Shown here piece after piece: positions 1 to 8,163 of a DNA stretch of 64,000 nucleotides. The first letter of the stretch is position 1, and each line of letters begins with the position of its first letter. Under the pieces are notes generated by a model that did not search any database, was not told the DNA's origin, and saw only the letters and a list, made by a program, of their open reading frames with translations. Location of the stretch: assembly GCF_020026915.1 (NCBI RefSeq), contig NZ_JAINUY010000001.1:558001-622000 (forward strand), in the 5' to 3' direction. Source of the DNA: Flavobacterium potami. GTDB taxonomy: Bacteria; Bacteroidota; Bacteroidia; Flavobacteriales; Flavobacteriaceae. Both the position numbers and the translations under genes were made by a program.

Positions 1-93
1 AATTAGCTCGAACAATATCGGGCTTATCCCTTTTAGATTTGTCGTAGTTTTCAAGTCGTCGCATAATGCTATATACTCTCCTAAATCTTCCAT
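1..93 (-). CDS. Partial unknown protein (N-terminus only)
   Basis: An open reading frame enters the window from the left edge on the minus strand. The ATG at 91-93 follows a purine-rich stretch (AAGGACAAAA) and gives 31 codons beginning MEDLGEYIALCDDLKTTT without a stop. The length is too short to assign a family. It is divergent from the gene at 425, with about 330 bases of apparently noncoding DNA between them. It could be the start of a real gene or a chance frame. Confidence 0.35.
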   Translation of the reverse strand, partial: MEDLGEYIALCDDLKTTTNLKGISPILFELI

Positions 94-424
94 TTTTGTC
101 CTTTTTTGATTGCATGTAATCAAAATATTATTTGGACTCTTTTCCCCGTTATACGTTGCCTAATGGCTATTATTTGATTTTAATAATAAAGCCCTCTTTG
201 CGATAAATAATATCCCCTTTTGTTTTTGGTGTTTTTGTAATAGTTGTCTCGTTTGATGTTTTTCATTCTTTAAATGTAAAATTTCAGACCAAGATTGCTA
301 TAGATTTTTGCTTTGATTAAGAGCAAAATCTGCAATTTATTTCTGGTAAAATTTCGAGAGGAAAAATATATCGGAATTTAAAAACGGGGTGTTTATATCA
401 TTAAAATGTAATTTATTTTAAGAG
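94..424. other. Noncoding stretch, nothing specific seen
   Basis: About 330 AT-rich bases between two divergent starts. I see no ORF of note, no clear hairpin terminator and no good TTG/TAxxTTTG promoter pair. It presumably carries the promoters of the flanking genes. Confidence 0.5.
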
Positions 425-871
425 ATGGTTAAAGAAAGAGTTCTGGTTCGCGATAATAAGGGAATATTTTTAAAAATGTTCAAGAGAAAATTCAAAGATG
501 AGTTTGAGTTTTCTGAAGATTCTTTTTTGTTGAAAAATGAGAAAAAATCAAATTCTTATGATCATTCTGTATTCGTAGTTTACGAATACTCCGAACTATT
601 GGATTTCTTTGAATTAGAAGGAATAAACAACAATTTTATGGTATGTTTATTCAGTAAACATTTATACAACAGCTTGTCTATGATAGAAGAAATCAAAGAT
701 TTAATTCTTATAGACGCTTCAAAAAGCAAGACCGAAATTTTCCAGGATTTGAGAACTTATTTTAAATCCTCAAGTTTAATTCCGAAGCTGTCAAAGAAAA
801 CTTTTGGAAAATCGCAAATGAAACAAAAACAGCTGGAAGTATTACAGAGAGCATTGTTTTTTATGATGTAA
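425..871 (+). CDS. Unknown 148-aa protein, receiver-sized
   Basis: I do not recognise a named family. The protein has no signal peptide or membrane segment and should be cytoplasmic. It opens with a hydrophobic strand followed by a basic helix (MVKERVLVRDNKGIFLKMFK), then two more hydrophobic strands near residues 48-53 (VFVVYE) and 71-76 (FMVCLF), and a third near 92-96 (LILID). This alternating pattern and the roughly 110-residue core are what one expects of a response-regulator receiver fold. However, no acidic pair at the first strand, phospho-acceptor Asp context or conserved Lys-Pro is visible, so it would be a degenerate receiver. The C-terminus is basic (KKTFGKSQMKQKQ). It converges on the ThuA-like gene, one base away. 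The fold suggestion is inference only. Confidence 0.6.
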   Translation: MVKERVLVRDNKGIFLKMFKRKFKDEFEFSEDSFLLKNEKKSNSYDHSVFVVYEYSELLDFFELEGINNNFMVCLFSKHLYNSLSMIEEIKDLILIDASKSKTEIFQDLRTYFKSSSLIPKLSKKTFGKSQMKQKQLEVLQRALFFMM

Positions 872-872
872 G

Positions 873-1646
873 TTATTTTGCATTGGCAGCCCAAAGAATG
901 GCATTTTTTAGGAGTTTTGTATACGTTTCGTTTTCAAATAATTCAGGAGAATGCCCCATGAAAATGTATATATTTCTGGATTTAAAATGATAATTAGTCC
1001 AAATTACGGGGTGATCACCCATTTTGATATTTGAATCCGGTTCGAAAGTCGACTCGTCTACAGAAGCCAACACATGAACATTCTGGCGAGGACTTTTGTC
1101 ATAAATATACCATTCTTCCTTTTTTATCAAAAAATCTACCTGAAGTCCTTTAGTTACAGGATGAAACCGATCTTCAATCTTGACTTTTGCATTGGCAAAA
1201 TCAGCAATATAATCCTCAAATTTAATTTTTCCCATAAAATCCGAGAACCATTTCCACATCGGATATCCGTCAAATTCTCCAAGTAAAGTTGCATGATGTA
1301 AACCCACCCATCCGCCTTTGCCATTTTTCATGTATTTCTCAAATGCTTTCATAGCTTCTTCGTTCCAAGTATATGGAGGATAATCCAATTGAATAAAAAC
1401 CTTGTATTGGTTTAAAAACGCCTCATTTATTGTTTTTGTGTTTTCTATATAATCAATTGTAAAATCGTTTTCTACAGCGAGTTGATTCAACCAAGGTTTT
1501 GCAGCTTTAGTAAACGCCAAATGATGACCGCCATTTTCGTATAAAACTAAAGTTTTAAATGTTCTTTTTTTTGGCTTTTGAGCAAAACAACCTACTTGAG
1601 AAAAACATAGGAAGAATAAGCTAATTATTATAATTGAATTTTTCAT
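873..1646 (-). CDS. Secreted ThuA-domain protein
   Basis: A 257-aa exported protein. It begins with a signal peptide (hydrophobic residues 4-20); a Cys at 20 lies in QVGC, a poor lipobox, so cleavage after FAQ is also possible. The rest is a ThuA-like fold (trehalose-utilisation, class I glutamine-amidotransferase-like): an early strand with NGGHH (TLVLYENGGHH), a middle GGWVGLHHATL segment and a C-terminal HPVIWTNYHF ... YIFMGHSPELF segment, all typical of the family. Such proteins often accompany sugar catabolism in Bacteroidota, but no sugar genes adjoin it and the substrate is unknown. The family usually lacks a clear catalytic Cys, and none is evident here. Confidence 0.85.
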   Translation of the reverse strand: MKNSIIIISLFFLCFSQVGCFAQKPKKRTFKTLVLYENGGHHLAFTKAAKPWLNQLAVENDFTIDYIENTKTINEAFLNQYKVFIQLDYPPYTWNEEAMKAFEKYMKNGKGGWVGLHHATLLGEFDGYPMWKWFSDFMGKIKFEDYIADFANAKVKIEDRFHPVTKGLQVDFLIKKEEWYIYDKSPRQNVHVLASVDESTFEPDSNIKMGDHPVIWTNYHFKSRNIYIFMGHSPELFENETYTKLLKNAILWAANAK

Positions 1647-1928
1647 GTAAGGACCAATTTTATGTTTTTTGCAAAAAATAAAATTACAAAAAGTAAAAAC
1701 GTAAGGTTGTTTTCTGTTTTCAAAGATCAGCTTTAAAGTTTTACAAAGAATAAAAAGCCCTTATTTATATGCGATTTGGAAGAATAGCAAAAAGAATTGA
1801 TGTGTATTTGATTGGATTTTTAACAGCCAAAAAAGAATTTTATCTGCATCTAAATATTTTTTATTGATAGATAAATACTTAACTTAGAGTAAATGGCATA
1901 CAATAAAACTCTAAAATCATAATTACGC

Positions 1929-2750
1929 ATGCGTTTCAAATCCATATTAATTTTTATTATTTTATATTCAATTCAATCCAATTCTCAAATTGTAGAAGAG
2001 AAAAAAAACTTCAGAGCAGCAGATTCATTATTAAAAGAAAATAGTTTTTCTGTTCATAGAGACAATTACTTTTTAACCGGAATTCCGTTAAATGAGCCCA
2101 TTACACGTAATTCTGCCGATGTTAAATATCAGGTAAGTTTCAAACTTAGATTAAATTCAAAACCTTTATGGGGCGGATTTTTTCCGTATTTGATGTATAC
2201 ACAAAAAGCTTTCTGGGATATTTATGCAAGTTCCAAACCTTTTTCTGAAATCAATTTTAATCCGGGAGTTGCAATTGTGCGGCCATTTTATTTGAAAGGA
2301 GGAAGACTTACTTACGGAACAATTTCATTAGAACACGAATCTAATGGAAGGGATTCTATTTACTCGAGAACATGGAATATGTTGGCATTTTCATTGAAAT
2401 CTCAGGTTTCTCCAAGATGGACAGTCGGAATAAGAGGATGGATTCCTATAGTAGACAAAGAAGATAATCCAGGTTTAACCAAATATGTTGGTTATGGCGA
2501 AGCGAGTGCAACCTATCAAATTCAGCCAGGACGATGGAGCGCTGATGTCCTTTTTAGAAAAGGCAGCGGACTTATTAATTACGGTTCTCTCCAAACACAA
2601 ATCAATTGGAGACCATACAAAAACGAAAACTATTACCTCACACTTCAATGGTTTGTTGGTTATACCGAGAGTTTAATAGATTATCAGGAACATAAGAGTA
2701 TGTTGCGTTTAGGATTTACAATTAAACCAGAAGGCATGGGAATTTTCTAA
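1929..2750 (+). CDS. pldA: Outer-membrane phospholipase A (OMPLA/PldA-like)
   Basis: A 273-aa outer-membrane beta-barrel lipase. It has a signal peptide (residues 1-19, ending SNSQ) and repeated amphipathic strands. The active-site segment LEHESNGRD is followed by a conserved Asn. Counting from the ATG, His136, Ser138 and Asn150 keep exactly the spacing of the E. coli OMPLA triad (His142, Ser144, Asn156). The enzyme should hydrolyse phospholipids that reach the outer leaflet (phospholipase A1/A2 activity). The C-terminus ends in a hydrophobic strand, GFTIKPEGMGIF, with the terminal Phe expected of BAM substrates. It converges on a tiny minus-strand gene two bases away. Confidence 0.88.
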   Translation: MRFKSILIFIILYSIQSNSQIVEEKKNFRAADSLLKENSFSVHRDNYFLTGIPLNEPITRNSADVKYQVSFKLRLNSKPLWGGFFPYLMYTQKAFWDIYASSKPFSEINFNPGVAIVRPFYLKGGRLTYGTISLEHESNGRDSIYSRTWNMLAFSLKSQVSPRWTVGIRGWIPIVDKEDNPGLTKYVGYGEASATYQIQPGRWSADVLFRKGSGLINYGSLQTQINWRPYKNENYYLTLQWFVGYTESLIDYQEHKSMLRLGFTIKPEGMGIF

Positions 2751-2752
2751 AG

Positions 2753-2950
2753 TCAACTAGCAGCAGGAGTTTGACAGATTAGTTGTAAGGTCAGTTTTTC
2801 TACGGGTTCAAAACATTTCGTGTGAATTTCAAGTCCTTCTCTGTACTGTTCTTGAGTCATTCCATAAAGTAAATGCTTTTTATTCATCGATTTAACTTTT
2901 TTGTGGTTTGAAACTAATTCATCTTGCTTTTTAGAACTGTTATCTGTCAT
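2753..2950 (-). CDS. Unknown 65-aa protein
   Basis: A small, charged, Lys-rich protein with no signal peptide or membrane segment. The N-terminal half is polar and probably disordered (residues 1-25), followed by MTQEQYREGLEIHTKCFEP and a Cys-containing tail. It lies 42 bases downstream of the 89-aa gene and may share its transcript. It ends two bases from the end of the convergent phospholipase gene. I do not recognise it. Its reality rests on the tight packing between neighbours. Confidence 0.5.
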   Translation of the reverse strand: MTDNSSKKQDELVSNHKKVKSMNKKHLLYGMTQEQYREGLEIHTKCFEPVEKLTLQLICQTPAAS

Positions 2951-2992
2951 TTTATTTGGTTTTATTTCGGATATTTTTTTAATTTTTTTCAG

Positions 2993-3262
2993 TTAAGAAG
3001 TCAAAAGTTTAATTCTTTCGACAGCTAATTTATTTTCATGAGCAACTTCGACTAAAGCAAGCAAAATGTCGTTTCTAAAAATTGTTCTGTTTCTTACATT
3101 TCTAATAAGGGCTTTAGGTGGTGCCATGTGCCCTTTTTTAAGAATACAGCTAATAGTCAGATCAACATACGTAGATGGTAAATGCTTGTTAATAAATTCA
3201 TAAGCTTTTTGATTGTGAGAATTATCTTCTTTAAAATTGCTATTATTGATTAATTTTGACAT
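2993..3262 (-). CDS. Unknown 89-aa protein
   Basis: A small soluble protein of mixed charge without recognised motifs. A helical, partly hydrophobic C-terminal half (TIFRNDILLALVEVAHENKL) suggests a compact folded domain. It is divergent from the XRE regulator at 3383, and their 120-bp intergenic stretch is very AT-rich. It is followed on the same strand by the 65-aa gene. A role with the divergent regulator is possible but unproven. Confidence 0.6.
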   Translation of the reverse strand: MSKLINNSNFKEDNSHNQKAYEFINKHLPSTYVDLTISCILKKGHMAPPKALIRNVRNRTIFRNDILLALVEVAHENKLAVERIKLLTS

Positions 3263-3382
3263 ATATTTGCAGTTTATAACTTAATGTTTCCATATTTTAT
3301 GTAAATGTAAGAATAATATTATATTTTATATCTTTTTTAATGTTAAAAAATATATTATAACTACATTTTGTGTTGAATTTAA

Positions 3383-3718
3383 ATGATGATGTACAACGAA
3401 AAACTAAGCAAATTCTTTAAAGCTAAAGGATTAAAGCAAAAAGAGGTAGGGGAAATTTTAGGATTTAGCCCCGCAATGATTGGAAGATATTTACATGGTA
3501 CAGCTAATATTGGTTCTGAATTTATTATTAGTTTAAGTAAAAATTTTCCCGATGTAGATTTAAATGATCTTTTTGCACCCGAAAAAGGGCAGAACATGGT
3601 CAATGAGACTGGTGCGCTTTATGAAAAAAGAAATATTCTAAACGATTTAGAAGAAATTGAAGGAAGAATTCATAACATTCGATTGCGCCTGGCAGAACAG
3701 AAATTTGAGGATAATTAA
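3383..3718 (+). CDS. XRE-family HTH transcriptional regulator
   Basis: A 111-aa DNA-binding protein. Residues about 5-62 form a Cro/C1-type helix-turn-helix (LKQKEVGEILGFSPAMIGRY as the scaffold/recognition helices). The C-terminal part (residues 75-108) looks like a short coiled coil that could dimerise (NILNDLEEIEGRIHNIRLRL). Three ATG codons in a row begin the frame, and any of them could be the start. It is divergent from the small gene at 3262 and may repress across that gap. A terminator follows. Confidence 0.85.
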   Translation: MMMYNEKLSKFFKAKGLKQKEVGEILGFSPAMIGRYLHGTANIGSEFIISLSKNFPDVDLNDLFAPEKGQNMVNETGALYEKRNILNDLEEIEGRIHNIRLRLAEQKFEDN

Positions 3719-3771
3719 AAAAGAATTTTCCAAAAAGAAATCAAACAAACTCACCAATTTAATGAATCACG

Positions 3772-3799
3772 AAAACCGCTTTTAATGAGCGGTTTTTTG
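3772..3799 (+). terminator. Intrinsic terminator after the XRE gene
   Basis: The stem AAAACCGCT / AGCGGTTTT has a short TTTAATG loop and is followed by a T-run, about 55 bases after the XRE stop codon. Confidence 0.85.
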
Positions 3800-3855
3800 T
3801 TTAATAACGTTTGGTGTTAAATTGTTGAATTTTAATTATTTAATATTTTTTTTAT

Positions 3856-3863
3856 TAAATTTG
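3856..3863 (+). promoter_or_regulatory. Candidate -7 element for the desaturase
   Basis: TAAATTTG matches the Bacteroidota TAxxTTTG element and lies 28 bases before the desaturase ATG. No well-spaced TTG -33 is present. Confidence 0.4.
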
Positions 3864-3890
3864 GGTTAAACAATTTCTAGCAATAACCAT

Positions 3891-4994
3891 ATGGAAAAAT
3901 TAAAACGACCGGTTTATGTCAAAGTCGGAACTGATGATTTTTTTAAAAAGATGCGTTTAGAAGTGAATGAAACGGTCTTAAAAAACTCGTCATTATACGT
4001 CTTGAATGTTGTGAAGTCTTTAGGGCTTTTGGCTGCTTTCTTTTTGTTTTACGCCTGTATTTTAATTTTTGGTAACAAGACGCCTTTACTTTTTCTTTTT
4101 TACATCTTGTCCGGAATTACGATGATCGTGCTTTTCATCAATGCCTTTCATGATGCCGCGCACGGAGCTTTGTTTAAAAAACCAAAGCACAACGAGTGGT
4201 TTCTGTATGTTTTAGAACTTTTTGGCAGCAATCATTGGCTTTGGATGCGACGCCATATTGGTCTGCATCATGCCTATCCAAATGTTCCAGATTGGGATGT
4301 AGATATCAAACAAAGTAAAATTATTAGAATTTTTCCCAATAGTCCCTTATTTAACTACCACAAATATCAGCATATTTATATGTGGTTTATATATCCGCTT
4401 TATAGCCTAAATTGGATTTACATTCGTGATTTTAAAGACATCTTTGGTAAGAAAGATAATTATGTCAAAAAAATAGTAGAGAAAATTCCAAGGCAAGAAA
4501 TCTATAGATTATTTGCTGCAAAAATTATAAACCTGATTTATTTGCTGTTTATTCCGATGATGCTTTTAAACCAACCTTGGTATACTGTACTTTTGGCTTG
4601 GCTTTGTCTTCATATGTCGGGCAGTGCGTTAGGAGTTGTGGCTTTGGTTTCTACACATGTTGACGAAGATGCTAATTTTCCAGGAACCGATGAAGAAGGA
4701 AATCTTTCGGCAACTTGGGCAATGCATCAAATGATTGTAACTAAAGATTTTAGTACAGAAAGTAAATTAGCCAATTTTTTATACGGCGGATTTACACATC
4801 ATGTTGCGCATCATCTTTTTCCGGGAGTCGGTCACACTTATTATCCTTACATAACGCCAATTATTAGACGCTATGCAGAAGAATACAATTTGCCTTACAC
4901 ATCTTATCCGTTTTATCACGCTGTTCGCTCGCATTTTAGAATGCTGAAAAATAAAGGTGTTAAAGAAAATATTTTAATGACAGGAGAAATATAG
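3891..4994 (+). CDS. Membrane fatty-acid desaturase
   Basis: A 367-aa integral-membrane di-iron desaturase. The three histidine boxes are all present: HDAAH at residues 87-91, HIGLHH at 122-127 and HHVAHH at 303-308. Hydrophobic segments near 38-62, 68-84, 212-226 and 232-254 fit the usual four transmembrane helices. The third box, followed by LFPGVGHTYYP, is typical of the acyl-CoA/acyl-lipid (linoleoyl-CoA-like) group, not of stearoyl-CoA desaturases. No fused cytochrome b5 domain is present. It should introduce a double bond into membrane acyl chains. It is monocistronic, with its own -7 element and a terminator shared with the convergent gene. Regiospecificity cannot be read from the sequence. 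Confidence 0.9.
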   Translation: MEKLKRPVYVKVGTDDFFKKMRLEVNETVLKNSSLYVLNVVKSLGLLAAFFLFYACILIFGNKTPLLFLFYILSGITMIVLFINAFHDAAHGALFKKPKHNEWFLYVLELFGSNHWLWMRRHIGLHHAYPNVPDWDVDIKQSKIIRIFPNSPLFNYHKYQHIYMWFIYPLYSLNWIYIRDFKDIFGKKDNYVKKIVEKIPRQEIYRLFAAKIINLIYLLFIPMMLLNQPWYTVLLAWLCLHMSGSALGVVALVSTHVDEDANFPGTDEEGNLSATWAMHQMIVTKDFSTESKLANFLYGGFTHHVAHHLFPGVGHTYYPYITPIIRRYAEEYNLPYTSYPFYHAVRSHFRMLKNKGVKENILMTGEI

Positions 4995-5000
4995 TCAAAC

Positions 5001-5028
5001 AAAAAAGCGATTTAATAATCGCTTTTTT
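5001..5028. terminator. Bidirectional terminator
   Basis: A perfect stem of 12 bases each side (AAAAAAGCGATT / AATCGCTTTTTT) with a TAAT loop sits between convergent genes. It provides a T-run in both directions. Confidence 0.9.
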
Positions 5029-5030
5029 TG

Positions 5031-5552
5031 TTACTCTTTTATATCCGCATTTTTCTTTTTAATATTCAAATCTTTCAGAAGATTATCTTTTATTTCAATA
5101 GTAAAATTATCTTCTTTAAAAATAGTCAATTTAGATTTCGCAAATTTATAAACATTGATCTTGTTGTTTTTTACATCTATAAAAAGATCATAAGAGTACG
5201 AATTGCAGTCGTGTTGTTTGCAGCCCCATGCATGCAGTATATTTTCTTGTTTTTCAAAAGGGGTTTCTGTATTCCAATTTTTAACCATCTCATCGTAATC
5301 TGCAGCTAATAAAGTTTTTAATCTTGGTGTCAAACTGCTTTTGGTTAAAAACTGCGTTCCAATAACGCTTTTATCGACTAAAGTATATAGCGAATCAGTT
5401 GGATTCAAAACGGTACTGTCAGTCTGTAAAGCTTCTGTTTTTATAGAAGTAGAATCTGTTGTTGGGACACTTTTGATAATTTCTTTTTTGCAGGAAAAAA
5501 AGAGAAGACTGCTTAAAATTACAAATGAAATATATTTTATTTTGAAATTCAT
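5031..5552 (-). CDS. Unknown lipoprotein
   Basis: A 173-aa protein with a lipoprotein signal (hydrophobic residues 6-19, then FFSC at Cys21 followed by KKE). After an acidic, Thr/Ser-rich linker (residues 28-60), a domain of about 110 residues contains two Cys (HAWGCKQHDCNSYSYDLFID) and alternating strands. The C-terminal stretch NNKINVYKFAKSKLTIF is typical of small periplasmic beta-rich domains. I do not recognise the family. It is convergent with the desaturase and divergent from the dipeptidase gene. Confidence 0.75.
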   Translation of the reverse strand: MNFKIKYISFVILSSLLFFSCKKEIIKSVPTTDSTSIKTEALQTDSTVLNPTDSLYTLVDKSVIGTQFLTKSSLTPRLKTLLAADYDEMVKNWNTETPFEKQENILHAWGCKQHDCNSYSYDLFIDVKNNKINVYKFAKSKLTIFKEDNFTIEIKDNLLKDLNIKKKNADIKE

Positions 5553-5759
5553 AACGATTGATTTTTGGAATTAATAAATGAAATTATAAAGTCTTAATGA
5601 TCTAATCCTCATAAAGATATTAAAATATTGTTTGTTTTGAAAGGAATTTAGGACGTTATAATCTGAAAATGGAAACTTTTAAAAGAAAAGAACAAATTAT
5701 AAAAACAGGTAGGTTTGCATTTTTTTAATTAACTTCAATTTTTTAAATCATACATCACA

Positions 5760-6407
5760 ATGAATAGTTTTTCAAAATTTCTACTGTTTTTTCTTTTATG
5801 TATTTCTTCAGTAAATGCTCAAAATGAAGTTTATACGAGTGAATCTTCTAAACAGATTTCTGATACCACTTTTGTAAAACTGAGAGATTACAGCAATGAT
5901 TTTATCTATGATATGAAATATGCTACCGAAGATAATTTTCTTAAAGCAAAGGTGTACGATTGTGCAGAATGTATGCTTCGATTAAAGACAGTAAAAGCCT
6001 TAATTGCAGCTAACAAAGATTTTTTGAAAAAAGGCTACAGAATTAAATTATACGATTGCTACAGACCTTTGGATATTCAGAAAAAGATGTGGGAGATTGT
6101 TTCGAATCCAGAATATGTGGCAGATCCAAAAAAAGGCTCCATCCATAATAGAGGAGGAGCCGTAGATATTTCTTTGGTTGATATAACTGGAAAAGAAGTA
6201 GATATGGGAACTTCTTTTGATTTTTTCGGAATTCAGGCGAGTCATAATTTCAAACAGCTTTCAAAAGAAATTCTATCAAAAAGAGCTTATTTGAAAAACA
6301 CCATGATTAAAAATGGCTTTAATTCATTTGATTCGGAATGGTGGCATTATAATTTAAAAACAGGTTTAAAAGATAAAGTTGCCAACGAAAAATGGAAATG
6401 CGATTGA
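5760..6407 (+). CDS. D-alanyl-D-alanine dipeptidase (M15D, VanX/DdpX-like)
   Basis: A 215-aa zinc peptidase with a signal peptide (residues 1-20, ending VNA/Q), so it acts in the periplasm. The M15 zinc motif SIHNRGGAVD spans residues 127-136, with ligands His129 and Asp136. The catalytic Glu193 and third ligand His196 sit in EWWHYN. An upstream YDCYRP carries the family's conserved Arg. It should cleave D-Ala-D-Ala released during peptidoglycan turnover, allowing recycling; no vancomycin-resistance genes surround it. It has no operon partner on the same strand and its stop codon abuts the next convergent gene. Confidence 0.9.
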   Translation: MNSFSKFLLFFLLCISSVNAQNEVYTSESSKQISDTTFVKLRDYSNDFIYDMKYATEDNFLKAKVYDCAECMLRLKTVKALIAANKDFLKKGYRIKLYDCYRPLDIQKKMWEIVSNPEYVADPKKGSIHNRGGAVDISLVDITGKEVDMGTSFDFFGIQASHNFKQLSKEILSKRAYLKNTMIKNGFNSFDSEWWHYNLKTGLKDKVANEKWKCD

Positions 6408-6980
6408 TTATTCAACGCATCTTATATTGTCCATGAAATAAGTATTTGGATTTGTAACCTTGCCAGTTAACTCTGATTTAAGTTCGCGTTTGATGATATA
6501 ATCTTCAATGTTGGTCAAGTACTTAATTCGCATAATCGAAATTGGAGATTTTTTCAATTCTTCATAGTTGTCTTTCATAAACATGAAAATTCCGGTATTC
6601 ACGCGATTATCAAATCCTTTGTCGTCACGCACCAATGTTCCGCAGCTTTCCTGATTGATATGGATTAAAGTAACAATTTTTCCATTTTCCAACTGAAGGA
6701 ATATTTTTGAATTTTTATCAAAACAATTCGCTTTAATAAAATCTTTACTTTTTTGAATCGATTGAAGATTCAGTGTTGGCAAACCATCCGTCTGAGCCAG
6801 AGAAAAGAAAATATAATCGAAGTTTCCTCCAAAGTATTTTTCACTCATTAAATATTCGTTGGTTACTTTATAAGAACCGATAGAGTCGTTTACATTTACA
6901 CTATATTCACATGGTTTTTGTTTTTGGGCAAATGTGGTAATGGTTAATAAAAAAAGTGTTAGGGTAATTAGTTGTTTCAT
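6408..6980 (-). CDS. Unknown secreted protein
   Basis: I chose the ATG at 6980 because it gives a clean signal peptide at once (MKQLITLTLFLLTITTFAQ). An upstream in-frame ATG at 7001 would add MHENNLN and overlap the preceding methyltransferase gene. The mature protein is about 170 residues with three Cys (EYSVNVNDSIG near the start, a central CFDKNSKIFLQLENGK and QESCGTLV). It lies two bases downstream of the methyltransferase gene, so the two are probably co-transcribed, though a functional link is not evident. No family is recognised. Confidence 0.75.
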   Translation of the reverse strand: MKQLITLTLFLLTITTFAQKQKPCEYSVNVNDSIGSYKVTNEYLMSEKYFGGNFDYIFFSLAQTDGLPTLNLQSIQKSKDFIKANCFDKNSKIFLQLENGKIVTLIHINQESCGTLVRDDKGFDNRVNTGIFMFMKDNYEELKKSPISIMRIKYLTNIEDYIIKRELKSELTGKVTNPNTYFMDNIRCVE

Positions 6981-6982
6981 GT

Positions 6983-8161
6983 TTAGATTATTTTCGTGCA
7001 AATTAAAACTATTTTGTTATCTTTTACATCTGTTGTAAAAAAACAATACAAATTACCTCCATTTTTTATTTTCCACTTTTTTCTAATGTTTTCAACTGTT
7101 TCCGGAAAGTTTCGGGTTGTAATATTCGCCTGCTGATTAGCGAGTTCATTTTTCATGTCGTTTTTGCCGTATGAAATCACTTTTTTTACTTCAAATTTTC
7201 TACCCGGAAAATCGATTAAAGCTTCAGAAGTGTACAAGTGCGAATGCTTGTGTAATTTATCAATTTTAAAGGCCGAACTAATCTCGTCAAAACCTCCCGA
7301 TTTCATAATTGCCGAATTTGGTTCATACAGATATTGCTTAGGAAGATCATAAATAGCGAATGATTCTTCTCCTAAAATAAATTCGAAAGTTTCTGTTTTT
7401 TCTTTTAATATATTGATTGTTTTTAAAGTGATCTCGCCAGAATAATTTTTATGAATTTCAAAAAGCAATTCTTTAACTTCATTTTCAAGTGCAATAACGT
7501 GAATGTTTTTTACGTTTTTTAATTCTGATAATCCAGCTGAAATGTCTAATAAGGGAGCCGTTTTAATTAGAACAGAATCTGCTTTTTCAAAATAAAAATC
7601 CAGTAATTCAGGAACATTAGGAAGACAGTCTTTCAGCATAAAAACTTTTCCCTTTGCATCATTTCTTCTCGAAGGATCAATGTAAATCCAATCAAATTTC
7701 TGAGTGGTTTCTTCTAAAAAATGAATGGAATCTCCTGAAAAAAAAGTACAATTCTCAACTTCTAATTGTTTGAAATTATGCGAAACAATTGAAGATAATT
7801 CTTCATTAATCTCACAATGTGTAATCGATTTGAATTTTTTCGAAAAATAATAATCATCTACACCAAAACCGCCAGTTAAATCAATTAAAGTTTCACCAGA
7901 AATCAGACCAGCTTTATAAGCCGCAGTTTTTTCTGATGAAGTTTGTTCAACAGAAATCTTACTGGGATAGATAATATTCTGAGCGTTAAACCAGGTAGGA
8001 AGTTTTTCTTTTGCTTTTGAACGTGCTTCAATTTGATTTAAAATAAAAACCCATTCCACTTCTGGAAAAGGATTTTTCTGAAGCGCCAGTTTTGTAATGT
8101 CTGCGCCCGTATTCTGAATAATAAATTGCTGAATATCTGGATGCAAAATGGATGTGTTCAA
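6983..8161 (-). CDS. THUMP-like class I SAM methyltransferase
   Basis: A 392-aa cytoplasmic protein. Residues 91-105 carry the SAM-binding motif I (LIDLTGGFGVDDYYF), with an acidic residue at the end of the second strand (CEINEE) and a D/N-P-P-like motif as IDPSRR (161-166). The N-terminal helical part and the C-terminal segment (residues about 310-392) match the arrangement of the Bacteroidota family described as THUMP-like domain plus methyltransferase, presumed to modify RNA. The substrate is unknown. It is followed at a 2-base gap by a secreted protein gene and preceded by a permease gene whose stop lies two bases away, so all three probably form one transcript. Confidence 0.85.
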   Translation of the reverse strand: MNTSILHPDIQQFIIQNTGADITKLALQKNPFPEVEWVFILNQIEARSKAKEKLPTWFNAQNIIYPSKISVEQTSSEKTAAYKAGLISGETLIDLTGGFGVDDYYFSKKFKSITHCEINEELSSIVSHNFKQLEVENCTFFSGDSIHFLEETTQKFDWIYIDPSRRNDAKGKVFMLKDCLPNVPELLDFYFEKADSVLIKTAPLLDISAGLSELKNVKNIHVIALENEVKELLFEIHKNYSGEITLKTINILKEKTETFEFILGEESFAIYDLPKQYLYEPNSAIMKSGGFDEISSAFKIDKLHKHSHLYTSEALIDFPGRKFEVKKVISYGKNDMKNELANQQANITTRNFPETVENIRKKWKIKNGGNLYCFFTTDVKDNKIVLICTKII

Positions 8162-8163
8162 TG

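Noticed and set aside
5760..6407. Vancomycin resistance (vanX)
   Set aside because: The protein has a signal peptide and there is no vanH, vanA or regulator; peptidoglycan recycling is the simpler reading.
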